From: F1-120-MAGs238 sp964484185
GTDB taxonomy: Bacteria > Planctomycetota > Phycisphaerae > Phycisphaerales > UBA1924
Length of the DNA: 18,516 bases
NCBI GenBank assembly: GCA_964484185.1
Contig: CAZAEQ010000061.1
Span: 1-18,516 of the forward strand
Direction: 5' to 3'
The position numbers and the translations under genes were made by a program. The stretch's first letter is position 1. Each line of letters opens with the position of its first letter. The notes under the pieces were generated by a model. That model was given only the letters and a program-made list of their open reading frames with translations. It was not told the origin of the DNA and did not search any database. Below are positions 8,032 to 17,100 of the stretch, piece after piece.

Positions 8032-8322
8032 ATGCAACACACTACACAGATTATCCTCGCGGTCCTCTCCATGATCATCGGCGGCCTCAGTTCGCTGACC
8101 ATGCTGGTCATGCTCATGGCAGGTGGCGCGAATTCCTCGGAAGCACAGATTCGACAGATCAAGTGGATGATGCTGTCCGTCGCTGTGGTGCAGGTTCTTG
8201 CGCTCGCAGGCTCGATATGGCTCCTCGTTGCTCATCGCGGATGGGCTTCGTGCGGCGTCGGCATTTTCCCCTTCATCTACGCCATCGTTCTAGTCACCGT
8301 GCTCATTAAATTAGAGTGGTAA
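8032..8322 (+). CDS. Small three-helix membrane protein
   Basis: 96 residues, nearly all hydrophobic. Three spans are visible: about 6-30 (IILAVLSMIIGGLSSLTMLV), 44-66 (MMLSVAVVQVLALAGSIWLL) and 72-93 (GIFPFIYAIVLVTVLI), separated by short polar turns. No family recognised. It is the fourth gene of the cluster, starting 35 bases after the previous stop. Its stop at 8320-8322 overlaps a possible GTG start of the next gene (8316), or lies 11 bases before that gene's ATG (8334). Confidence 0.75.
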   Translation: MQHTTQIILAVLSMIIGGLSSLTMLVMLMAGGANSSEAQIRQIKWMMLSVAVVQVLALAGSIWLLVAHRGWASCGVGIFPFIYAIVLVTVLIKLEW

Positions 8323-8333
8323 CGAGAACACGC

Positions 8334-8894
8334 ATGTCGACACCTACCGGATCAACCTCGCTTCTACGCCGCATTTTCCGCCGCCGGGAAAGGAAACGCA
8401 CTGTGACCGACTATTTCATGCTCGCCATCTTTTCCCTCATGTTTGGCGGCCTGGGAATCATGCTTCTCTACGTTGGAGGCCGCGAGTTTGTCATTCAACG
8501 ACGAATACTTGCTACCGCTGAACCGGTCGAGGCAGTGGTTCTCTCAGCGCGAGTTGTCAGTTCTAAAAGCAGCGACACCGACAACCGCACACTTCGTGAT
8601 AACAGCACGACAACACATACGCCAGAGATCCGATTTTCCTATACATTCCGCGGCGTGAAATACGAAAGCGACCTGCTCTATCCAACTGTGATTCAGCGCG
8701 GCTACGCGAGCGCTGAAGCGGCCGAGGCTGAGCTTGCGACATTTCCGCCGGGTGCCACCGTTGCAGCGTTTACTGATGCGTCGCTGCCCGAACGCGGCTT
8801 CCTGCGCTTTGAGAAATCAAGCGGGCCGATCTGGTTCATGGTGGCGGGCGGGCTCTCTTTTGCGTTCCTTGCGGCGATCTACAGGTTCGCCTGA
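8334..8894 (+). CDS. DUF3592-like membrane protein
   Basis: 186 residues from ATG 8334. A basic N-terminus (LLRRIFRRRERKR) leads to a membrane helix at about 27-48. A beta-rich extramembrane domain (55-158) has the DUF3592 pattern: EAVVLSARV, then IRFSYTFRGVKYESDLLYP, then FPPGATVAAFTDASLPERGFLRF. A second helix (164-183) ends the protein. GTG 8316 is an alternative start that would overlap the upstream stop, but the ATG has a GAGAAC leader like those at 5774 and 7622. DUF3592 has no agreed function. It is the last gene of the cluster; 142 bases follow before the secreted protein, and I see no clear terminator there. Confidence 0.8.
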   Translation: MSTPTGSTSLLRRIFRRRERKRTVTDYFMLAIFSLMFGGLGIMLLYVGGREFVIQRRILATAEPVEAVVLSARVVSSKSSDTDNRTLRDNSTTTHTPEIRFSYTFRGVKYESDLLYPTVIQRGYASAEAAEAELATFPPGATVAAFTDASLPERGFLRFEKSSGPIWFMVAGGLSFAFLAAIYRFA

Positions 8895-9036
8895 ACGCCC
8901 CCGGAAGGGCTAGAAACCACGAAACTCGAATGATTTGACGTGTTTCAAGGCTGGCGAGACGAGTTTGCGTGAATGGGGTGAAGGCTCGACCAGTCAATGG
9001 ACTGGCTCAACCACCTCTTACCAAAGGATTCTCGTC

Positions 9037-11319
9037 ATGCCACTTCAGACTCGCACACACCGTTTCGTACTCGCACTTGTCGCCGCCGCTGCTGGCACCG
9101 CTAGCAGTTCCTACGCCCAGTGCCCGGCCGCACCGACCATCATCCGGGGCTCAGACCAGAGCAGCTTCAACTACTTCGGTTCATCGCTTTCAATGGACAC
9201 AACCCCGGTGGGAACCATGCTGGTCACCGGCTCTACTTGGCGATGGACGCCCACGGTTGGTCGCACCGGTGCCGTATCCTCGCACGTAAAGAATGGAAAC
9301 ACCTGGACAGAAACTGCATTGCTGCGACCGGCCGATCTCGTGCCGCTCGACAACTTTGGCCACGATGTCGCATTCGACGATCCGTACCTCATCGTCGGCG
9401 CCAGTGGCGTGGATCTTCCGGCCTCAAACTCCGGGGCGGCCTACTTCTTTGAACGCAGCGGCACCGGCTGGATCCCCCGCGGTCGCTTGATCTCGCTGCT
9501 CGCGCCCGCTGGATCGGGAATGGGCTCCTCGGTTGCAATCACTACTGCCAACGGCGGCTGGGCTGTCGCCGGTGCTCCGGCGCGTCCGAACGGTTCGATC
9601 GTCGAAGCCGGAGGTGCGTATCTGTTCAAACGTGAGGCCAGTGGCACATGGACCCACACCGGCGCGATCATTGATGACAATTCCGGCGACGGCGGCCATT
9701 GGCAGGAGCTTGGGCGCAGTGTGGCCATCGCGGGCGACGTTCTTGTCGTTGGCGCGCCACTTGGCGATGACGACTACGACCAGGCCTCAATCTCCGGATA
9801 TATCAAAGTCTTCCGCTACCAGGCGGGATCGTGGGTGCAGTCTGGCCCTGCCCGGTGGTCACCACCAAGATGCTGCGGTTTCTATGGCAGCTCGGTTGCC
9901 ACCGACGGCAACTACATCGTGGTCGGAGCACCGCGCACCAGCTCAACTGCGGCACAAACACCCATGACCGGCCCGGACGAAAACTCGGGGTGTGCCTACG
10001 TCTATAAATGGAACACTGCCACACTGGCATGGGACCTCGACGGAACGTTGTTTGCGCAAACCACCGAACAGACGGTCGACCACGCCAACAAGGTAGCGAT
10101 CTCTGGCGGCAAGGTCTTCCTCTCCAACACGTTTAACGACCGCGTCTATCAGTACCGGCGCATCGGAGCGGGCAACTGGGTGCAGGAAATCGCCTTCACG
10201 GGACAAAACGCTACGAACGCCACAACCATCTTTGCCGACGACTTTGCGGTTGCAGGCGGTTCGCTCGCGATCGCCGACTCGTATCACTCCGATCCAGTCC
10301 AGACCGCCGGCGCAATCTTCGCGTTCGACATTCCCACTGTCTCGGGTAACGATGCCTGCAATGGCGCCAAGGCCGTGAATGCTGGCACCTATACGGGCTG
10401 CACCACCCTCGCCACCGTTGATGGTGCGTCAACCTGCGGTCAAGCAACCTACGCCCCGGGCCCGGATATCTGGTACGCGTACACGCCCTCATGCTCACAA
10501 AACGTCGTCATCGACACCATCGGGTCTGACTATGACACCGTGCTGAGCATCCACTCAGACTGCCCCGACCTGAACAACACGAACACAATCGCGTGCAACG
10601 ACGATGCGGGCGGCGCGTTTGGCCAGGATTCGATGGCATCCGTCAACGTCATCGCCGGAACACGGTACCTCATCCGCGTCTCAGGCTACAACGGCGCCAG
10701 CGGCAGCTACACCCTTCGTATCAATGAATTCCCCGTGACTCCATCCAACAACTCGTGCTCCACTCCCGTGACCGTCGCCTCGAACGGCACCTACACCGCT
10801 ACGACATGTGCGGCCACGACCGATGGCCCCGCCACCGGAGCCTGTGGCCCGAACATGAGCAAGGATGTCTGGTATCGATTTACTCCCGCAACCGGCGGCA
10901 CGCTTTCACTCGACACCTGCGGCTCTTCGTTTGACACCATGCTCGCGGTCTACCCCGGAGCCACCTGCCCCGGCGGAGCACTGGGCGAAATAGCGTGCAA
11001 CGACGATGCGGGTCCAAATGGACCGTGTGCAAACACCCTTCGCTCGTTCCTGAACGTGGGCGTCACGGCGGGCATCCCCTACATGATTCGTGTCGGCGGA
11101 TACGGCAACTCCGCTGGCGGCGACCTGACCCTGCACGTGAACTTCACCAACCCCTGTTCCGCGGACTTTAACCAGGACGGAACCGTTGACTTCTTCGATT
11201 ACCTCGACTTCGTCGACGCGTTCAGTGCTAGCCAGCCCGCCGCCGATTTCAACGGCGATACCGTCATCGACTTCTTTGACTACCTCGACTTTGTAGATGC
11301 GTTCAGCACTGGATGCTGA
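9037..11319 (+). CDS. Secreted FG-GAP / PPC-repeat protein with dockerin-like C-terminus
   Basis: 760 residues from ATG 9037, preceded by an AAAGGA site; the frame is open upstream to 8935, but the signal peptide begins here. The signal peptide is residues 1-27 with an Ala-X-Ala type cleavage (SYA before QCPAA). Residues about 35-432 hold repeated FG-GAP-like units (FGSSLSM, FGHDVAFDDPYLIVGA, GRSVAIAGDVLVVGAP, YGSSVATDGNYIVVGAP), typical of a beta-propeller. Two pre-peptidase C-terminal (PPC) like domains follow (438-563 and 571-702), each with an IWYAYTP/VWYRFTP and an ACNDDAG motif. The end (707-760) has two EF-hand-like loops, each followed by the identical FFDYLDFVDAFS, and closes with Gly-Cys, as in Phycisphaerae dockerin-anchored proteins. 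No catalytic residues seen, so a structural or binding role at the cell surface is likely. No cohesin gene is present here. Confidence 0.9.
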   Translation: MPLQTRTHRFVLALVAAAAGTASSSYAQCPAAPTIIRGSDQSSFNYFGSSLSMDTTPVGTMLVTGSTWRWTPTVGRTGAVSSHVKNGNTWTETALLRPADLVPLDNFGHDVAFDDPYLIVGASGVDLPASNSGAAYFFERSGTGWIPRGRLISLLAPAGSGMGSSVAITTANGGWAVAGAPARPNGSIVEAGGAYLFKREASGTWTHTGAIIDDNSGDGGHWQELGRSVAIAGDVLVVGAPLGDDDYDQASISGYIKVFRYQAGSWVQSGPARWSPPRCCGFYGSSVATDGNYIVVGAPRTSSTAAQTPMTGPDENSGCAYVYKWNTATLAWDLDGTLFAQTTEQTVDHANKVAISGGKVFLSNTFNDRVYQYRRIGAGNWVQEIAFTGQNATNATTIFADDFAVAGGSLAIADSYHSDPVQTAGAIFAFDIPTVSGNDACNGAKAVNAGTYTGCTTLATVDGASTCGQATYAPGPDIWYAYTPSCSQNVVIDTIGSDYDTVLSIHSDCPDLNNTNTIACNDDAGGAFGQDSMASVNVIAGTRYLIRVSGYNGASGSYTLRINEFPVTPSNNSCSTPVTVASNGTYTATTCAATTDGPATGACGPNMSKDVWYRFTPATGGTLSLDTCGSSFDTMLAVYPGATCPGGALGEIACNDDAGPNGPCANTLRSFLNVGVTAGIPYMIRVGGYGNSAGGDLTLHVNFTNPCSADFNQDGTVDFFDYLDFVDAFSASQPAADFNGDTVIDFFDYLDFVDAFSTGC

Positions 11320-11354
11320 AGCCTTTCAACTTGTCCGATTCGACAGTCTACCAC

Positions 11355-11387
11355 CAGGCTCCGGCGCATACCGGAGCCTGTTTCTTT
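11355..11387 (+). terminator. Rho-independent terminator of the secreted-protein gene
   Basis: A perfect 10-bp stem (CAGGCTCCGG with CCGGAGCCTG, 6-base loop) is followed by TTTCTTT. It begins 36 bases after the stop codon at 11319. Confidence 0.85.
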
Positions 11388-11402
11388 CTAACGGAGGAAA
11401 AG

Positions 11403-11431
11403 AAAAACCCCAGCTCATGCCGGGGTTTTTT
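11403..11431. terminator. Bidirectional terminator between convergent genes
   Basis: AAAAACCCC (11403-11411) pairs with GGGGTTTTT (11422-11430) around a 10-base loop, with T-runs on both strands. It can stop the convergent gene ending at 11458 and back up the terminator at 11355-11387. Confidence 0.8.
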
Positions 11432-11457
11432 CATTTGAACATTTTTTTCAATTTAAT

Positions 11458-11958
11458 TCAGTCAGCCTTCGGACGTGTTGCGAATAAGAGCAAGGCTCCA
11501 AACAGCGCTACACCACACGCCGCACTGAGCGCGTTGATGAGATACTGCTTATCGTGCGTCTGACCGTTGCCTTCCGGATCCGCTTCCTTCAGGAACGCCA
11601 CCATGGCGGTCGGATTGTCTGGGCGCTTCTTTTCAGCGATTGCGCGATCCCATTGTTCCTTTGCTGCAACGTAACGCTCCTGTCCTTTATAGGTCGGGTA
11701 GATGCGACCGCCGATCGCCCCCGCAGCCACGAGGCAGACGATCGATGAAATAGCAACCGTGTTACGAGCGCCAGAGGGCATCGCGGCAGTAATGATCGCG
11801 AGCAGCGTTAACACACCGGCGATACCACCGGTCATATACAACGCCGTCGCAGCATTTGCCCCTTCCGGAGCAGATGTCTTGGCCCAGAAGCCAATCGCTA
11901 CCAGACCAATCCCAACGAGAATACCGATGACAACCGGAACAAGGATCTTTGGACTCAT
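11458..11958 (-). CDS. Small four-helix membrane protein, uncharacterised
   Basis: 166 residues from ATG 11958; a GGAG lies 6 bases upstream. Another ATG 12 bases earlier is in frame but overlaps that site. Hydrophobic helices are at about 5-25, 42-60, 67-84 and 143-161. Between the third and fourth is a charged loop (86-140) with KGQERYVAAKEQWDRAIAEKKR, and then NPTAMVAFLKEADPEGNGQ. No family recognised. It follows the amidohydrolase on the same strand by 64 bases, but an extended -10 in that gap suggests its own promoter. A two-way hairpin terminator lies just past its stop. Confidence 0.8.
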   Translation of the reverse strand: MSPKILVPVVIGILVGIGLVAIGFWAKTSAPEGANAATALYMTGGIAGVLTLLAIITAAMPSGARNTVAISSIVCLVAAGAIGGRIYPTYKGQERYVAAKEQWDRAIAEKKRPDNPTAMVAFLKEADPEGNGQTHDKQYLINALSAACGVALFGALLLFATRPKAD

Positions 11959-11981
11959 ATGGCTCTCCAATGTAAGGGACC

Positions 11982-11987
11982 ATCATA
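11982..11987 (-). promoter_or_regulatory. Possible extended -10 promoter element
   Basis: On the minus strand the bases read TGGTATGAT, an extended -10 (TGn plus TATGAT), 23 bases before the ATG at 11958. No good -35 is seen. It would transcribe the small membrane protein independently of the amidohydrolase. Confidence 0.35.
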
Positions 11988-12022
11988 CCAACGATCGACG
12001 TCTTGAGACGAGACCCGCTCTA

Positions 12023-13303
12023 TCAAACTCCAAAACTGCGCCAGGCCTCCGCCTCCGAAATCGCCTGCCCGATTCCGATCGCCTCATCCTCCCGCATCCC
12101 CACCCGCCGCCGACACACCGCCGCTTGCAGAGAATCACGCGGGTCCGCCGCCACAATCGGCGCATCTGATCCAAAAATCAGAAGTTCTCCCGGCTTGCAC
12201 CCGCTATCAATCATCTCACGCAGCGGCAACACCCGATCCAACCGATCCGGCGCAGCCCGCCGCAATACTTCGATGTCATACAACAAATGGCACGGCTGCA
12301 CGCTCGCAACCACTCCCATCTTCGCAAACCGCGGCACATCCTCTCTGCTGATTACCTCGCAATGTTCAATGCGGTGCCCGACTTTCTTCTTACTACCACG
12401 TTCGATCGCATTCAGCACTTCTCGCACCGCCCGATCTCCGATCGCGTGGGTCGCCAGCGGCAGGCCAAATCGCTCGCACTCCTTCACCGCATCCTCAAGC
12501 TGACTCGGACTCCAATTCGGCAGCCCGCACTCCTGACCCTTATGCCCATCGGCATATGGCTCCAGCATCCACGCAGTCCGCGAATTCAGCGATCCATCGG
12601 CAAACAGTTTTCCTCCGGCCAGAATCACATTTTCGCGTGCCCAAGTCTTCGCATCTCTCACCGCCGCACTCAGGTCAGCAACCGGCGGAAACAACCGCAC
12701 CTTCAATGACAGTTCGCCGGCATCACTCAACTTCGCCAACATCGCACCCAGCCACGGCGGCGTCAACAGGTCATCTAGTTTCGTAAAGCCGATTGCTGCC
12801 AGGTGATTCAATCCCGCGCGGACATGAACTTCTCGCTCAGATTCATCCGGCTCTGGAACCGCATTCCACACATGATTCGCCGCCGCCTCAAGGCACACTC
12901 CAGTTAATTTCCCGCTTGCATTGCGGCAATACACACCCGCATCCGGATCACCGCTCGCCTCACTCACTCCCGCCGCCGCTAGTGCTGCCGAATTTGCCGC
13001 CAGCGAGTGATAGTCAAACCCGCGCACCACGCACGGCCGTCCACCCGACACTGCATCGAGCTCAGCACGTGTTGGCCACTCTGCCCTTTCCCACCCTTCC
13101 ACCCTCATGCCAATTGCAATCAACCACGCGCTGGCGGCAAGTTTTGGTACCGCTCCCGCTAATCGATCACACAGCTCTTGCTTGGAGTTTACATCCGCCA
13201 CATTCAATTGCGACAATGAGCGACCCAAATTTGGCAAGTGGCAGTGCGCTTCGCGCAGTGGACCGCCTGGAATTCTAAATTGCGTATTCACGGGTATCTC
13301 CAT
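12023..13303 (-). CDS. YtcJ-like amidohydrolase (Amidohydro_3), barrel only
   Basis: 426 residues from ATG 13303; the frame extends 5 codons to a TTG. The metal-centre residues of the amidohydrolase superfamily are all present: HCH (His20, His22), Lys232 in KLFADGSLNSRTAWMLEPY, His286 in THAIGDRAVREVL, His314 in HRIEHCE and Asp380 in FGSDAP. This order and wording match the YtcJ/Amidohydro_3 family, metal-dependent hydrolases of C-N bonds. Family members are usually about 520-560 residues, with a beta-sandwich made of N- and C-terminal segments. Here the protein starts about 20 residues before the HxH and ends at EAWRSFGV, where relatives continue into that sandwich. Substrate unknown. It is divergent from the GNAT gene across only 57 bases and upstream of a small membrane protein on the same strand. 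No stop or frameshift within the barrel suggests decay. Confidence 0.88.
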   Translation of the reverse strand: MEIPVNTQFRIPGGPLREAHCHLPNLGRSLSQLNVADVNSKQELCDRLAGAVPKLAASAWLIAIGMRVEGWERAEWPTRAELDAVSGGRPCVVRGFDYHSLAANSAALAAAGVSEASGDPDAGVYCRNASGKLTGVCLEAAANHVWNAVPEPDESEREVHVRAGLNHLAAIGFTKLDDLLTPPWLGAMLAKLSDAGELSLKVRLFPPVADLSAAVRDAKTWARENVILAGGKLFADGSLNSRTAWMLEPYADGHKGQECGLPNWSPSQLEDAVKECERFGLPLATHAIGDRAVREVLNAIERGSKKKVGHRIEHCEVISREDVPRFAKMGVVASVQPCHLLYDIEVLRRAAPDRLDRVLPLREMIDSGCKPGELLIFGSDAPIVAADPRDSLQAAVCRRRVGMREDEAIGIGQAISEAEAWRSFGV

Positions 13304-13360
13304 AGAAGCGACAAACAATAAGCCGCTTCACAAGTGAACCTCTCGCATAGTCTTCATCAG

Positions 13361-14170
13361 ATGATTCCGCTATCGCACATCGCACAAGCCGAAAGCATCA
13401 ACTGCGGCCAAAGCCTTGCAGAGATTTCGCCTCAGTTCATCACGCTCTGCGGTGGGGTTGTCGGTCGAGGATCGCCAACAAGCTGGGTCAACCGCGCTGA
13501 AGGCCTGGGATTCTCTGGACCAGTGACGGCGACGGACCTTGACCATTTGATAAAGTGGTTCGACGATGCCGAACTCGACGCTGTCATCAAGACCTGCCCA
13601 TATGCCCACCCTTCACTCTTTGAACACCTTTCGGCTGCTGGCTTCAAGGTGAAGCACTTTGAGCAAGTCTTCTTCCGCGAGCTTTCTTCGCCTGTCTTCC
13701 CTGACCATTCATTGCCAACCGATCTAGAGATCAGGCTCGTTGATCCGCGCGATACGGAGGCAGTACGTGCACATGCCCAGGCGGTTGTGCAAGGGTTCAC
13801 GCCGCCGGGGAAGGCGATTCGTGAAGATGATGTAGCCATGACGATGCGCTGTGCAACCCGTCCACGCGCCTTTACCTTTGGTGCATACAACAACGACTTC
13901 TGCGTTGGCGGCGGCGGGTTTGAGCTTGCCGGCGACCTTGCCCAGCTTTACGGTGTCGCTATTCTCGAACCATTCCGCAGACGCGGACTTCAGCAAGCTT
14001 TTATCGCGGCGAGACTGAATTCCGCTCTGCAACGAGGCGCGAGATTTGCAACCATCGCAAGTTCACCGGGAGAACCCACCGAACGCAACGTGCGCCGATT
14101 TGGATTTCAGGTCCTGTACACCAAACTTGTCTTGATCAGGCCGCGAGGCGGTGAATCTGGCTCGCACTGA
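13361..14170 (+). CDS. GNAT-family N-acetyltransferase
   Basis: 269 residues from ATG 13361; GTG 13334 is an in-frame alternative 9 codons earlier, and neither has a clear ribosome-binding site. The C-terminal half (about 122-262) is a GNAT domain: LEIRLVDPRDTEAVRAHAQ at its start, strand LAQLYGVAILEPFRRRGLQ with the acetyl-CoA loop at RRRGLQ (206-211), then SALQRGARFATIASSPGEP and NVRRFGFQVLYTKLVL. The N-terminal half (1-115), with SPTSWVNRAEGLGF and DLDHLIKWFDD, resembles a degenerate first GNAT domain. It would transfer an acetyl group from acetyl-CoA to an unknown small molecule or amine. It is divergent from the amidohydrolase and ends 7 bases from the convergent kinase stop. Confidence 0.85.
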   Translation: MIPLSHIAQAESINCGQSLAEISPQFITLCGGVVGRGSPTSWVNRAEGLGFSGPVTATDLDHLIKWFDDAELDAVIKTCPYAHPSLFEHLSAAGFKVKHFEQVFFRELSSPVFPDHSLPTDLEIRLVDPRDTEAVRAHAQAVVQGFTPPGKAIREDDVAMTMRCATRPRAFTFGAYNNDFCVGGGGFELAGDLAQLYGVAILEPFRRRGLQQAFIAARLNSALQRGARFATIASSPGEPTERNVRRFGFQVLYTKLVLIRPRGGESGSH

Positions 14171-14177
14171 TACTGGT

Positions 14178-17100
14178 CTACTTGGAATGAGCCGATTCTG
14201 GAGCTGCGATCTTGAGCCTTTGCCGCTGATATTCCACATTTCCGGCGATGCAGTCATCCATGGCGTGCAGGTCGTAGATCATGACTTTCTGCCGTGCGGC
14301 GGTGGTTGCGAGATAGCGACTGGATGGGTCAAATGCCAGACCAACCAGTGCAGACCCATCATTCTCAGGAAATGAAATAAGTACACGGCGGGTGATGGCA
14401 TCCCAGAGTTTCACAGTTCCATCTTCGCCGCAGGTTGCGAAATACTTTCCATCACCTGAGAACGCCAGACCAGGAGCGAGCCGGCCGTGACCCACAAGCG
14501 ACTCGACCAGTGCGCCATTGGCGGCATCAAAAATCTCGATCGTTCCGTCATAGGTCGTCGCGAATATCTGCGAATTATCCAGATTAAACTGAACATTCCA
14601 GGCATCGCTGGTTGTCGCGAGTTTCTGCAATGCCGCCCCGGTCTTTACATCCCATATCTGCAGTGCACTCAAGTGTCCAGAAGAAACCAGTCGAGAACCA
14701 TCGATTGAAAATGCCAGGCCCTCGACTCGTCGCGCAAGTTTAGGAAAACTCTTTATGAGTGTCTGTGTGGGAATATCCCACAACGCAATTACGCCTGAGC
14801 TATGTCCGACCGCAATGGTTTTTTCATCGGGGCTTACTGCAAACGAATACACCTCACCCAGCTTTGACGCCAGCGAATAAAGGATTGACCCAGTCAGTGG
14901 GTCCATTACCCGCATCGCTCCATCGTTGCAACCCACGAACATGATTTTGGAATCTTTGGAGAACAGCACGCAGCGGCTGCGTGTGAAGGGCTTTGGCAAT
15001 TCGCTGGTCACAACCCTTGACACTGTTTGCATCGACTTATGCTGTACAACTCGGATTTCAGAATCGCCTGCAACCGCCAGCAACTGGCCATCGGGTGAAT
15101 AGTGAACACCAAATACCCAGGAGCGAAATCCGGTCAGCGTGTCAATCCCGCGCTCTCGCGTGATATCCACCGATCGAATCGCGCCGTCCTGACTGGCCAC
15201 AATCATCGTTGATGGATTAACCCACCCGGCCGCGGCAAGCCCGCCGCGAAATCTGCCCAATATCTGCGGCGGAGCGCTTGGGTCATCTGACAGAATGTAA
15301 ATACTCTCTCCACCGGCGACCATCATGTGCGAGCCATCTTTTGAGATCTGCGGCGGCAGAAATCCGCTGTTACTCACAATCGCCAGAGGAGTATGGCTGC
15401 CTGAGGTGATGTCCATTTTTGCGACGATTCCGTCGCGGGCGCACACCATCAGGGACCGGTCATCGCTTGAGAAACCCAGGCTCGCAATCGCTCTGACGGG
15501 TTGCCAACTTAAGTCTCTTATTCTGCTGGAATCTGAAAGTCTCCACAACCGGACGACCAGCCCATCCTGCAAGACTCGAGGCGCAGTCGCGAGCATTTCT
15601 CCAGATCTGCTGATGGCTATTGCAGCGACGCTCAATTCGCCAGAGTCCCAGGCTTTCAATGCTTTGCGGTTGGCAACATCCCAGGTTCGCACCATGGTGT
15701 CACCACCACCAGTGATCAGCGTCGAACCGTCGGCGGTATAGCAGGCCGCAAACACTCCGCCAGCGTGTATCGGCTTTTCCGCGAGCAGGACGAATGGCGA
15801 TAGACCGATTGATTCAGCAAGGTCCAGAAACGCAGCGCGTCCATCGGCCAACCCCGCAACTGCTGAGCGGGAATCGGGAGCGACGACAAGCGTGATGACA
15901 GAAGCTCCGAGCCCTTTGACCCGACGAATCTCTCGTCCTGTCGCCGTGTCATACAACACGACCGTTCCAGTTCGAAAGCCCAATAGCAGGAGTGTCCCAT
16001 CGGGAGATACTGCGCCAATAGATGCGGATTCCTCACATGCTTTTGTCCACACTGTGGGAGTCCGTTTGTGCAGATCCCAGAGTGCCCACTTCACCTGTTG
16101 CGAATCTGAATTCTTGAAGTATGCGGTCCAAAGAAAATTCTCGGCTAGCGGCAGGTTTCCAACTGCGGCCTCAAGCCGACCGCGGTCGATTCCCGCTTCC
16201 TGCAGCGTCGCCTCGAGCCGCTTGTTTGCTTCGCGCGCGTTGTCGCGTTCGCGCACAGCTTCCACTCTTGCGGTCTTGGCTTCAATTGCCAAGGCCGTCT
16301 GCTGACGCTCTCTGATACCCGCATAAATTGAGAATACAACGAGGAACAGGACCGCAGTCACCGCCGCCGCAAACGACCATTTATGCCGCTTGAATTGCTT
16401 GCGAAGTACATAGATTGCCGAATCCTGCCGCGCATGAATCGGATCGCCTGCGAGGTATCGCCGGATGTCCATTCCCAGGTCCGCTGCGGACTGATACCGG
16501 CGAGTCTTGTCTTTATCGAGAGCTTTTGAGACGATGAGCTCGATCTCGCCGCGGAAGAGCTTGCTCACAACACTCAGTTTCCGCGGCTGATCCTGGCGAA
16601 TTGTTCGTGCTGCCTCAGGCAGCGAACAACTCGTGAGATCGTGCGGCAGTTTCTCTGCCAGCAATTCATACAGAATCACGCCGAGCGAATACACATCACT
16701 TCGGGTATCAATTTCCGCTGGCTCTCCCACTACCTGTTCGGGACTCATGTACGCAAGCGTTCCGATCAACTGCCCGACGCTGGTGCGCATGGTGGTGACG
16801 CGGATATCTGCGTGCATAGCACGGGCCACGCCGAAATCCAGAATCTTGGGCTGTGCTGCCTCGTTGACGAGAATGTTCGCGGGCTTGAGATCGCGGTGAA
16901 TGATACCGCGTTGATGAGCATGATGCACTGCATCGCAGACATCGGCCATCAAGCTCAATCGATCGCGCGTCCCCAGCGATTTCTCTTTGGCCCACGCCGT
17001 CAGAGTGGGGCCCTTCACATATTCCATCGAGATGAACGGCTGCTTGAGATCGTTCACGATCGCGGTGCCCGCTTCATAAATCTGAGCGATGCCGGGGTGG

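Noticed and set aside
8893..8911. GCCC-CCGGAA-GGGC stem after the DUF3592-like gene
   Set aside because: Four base pairs and no T-run; not enough for a terminator.
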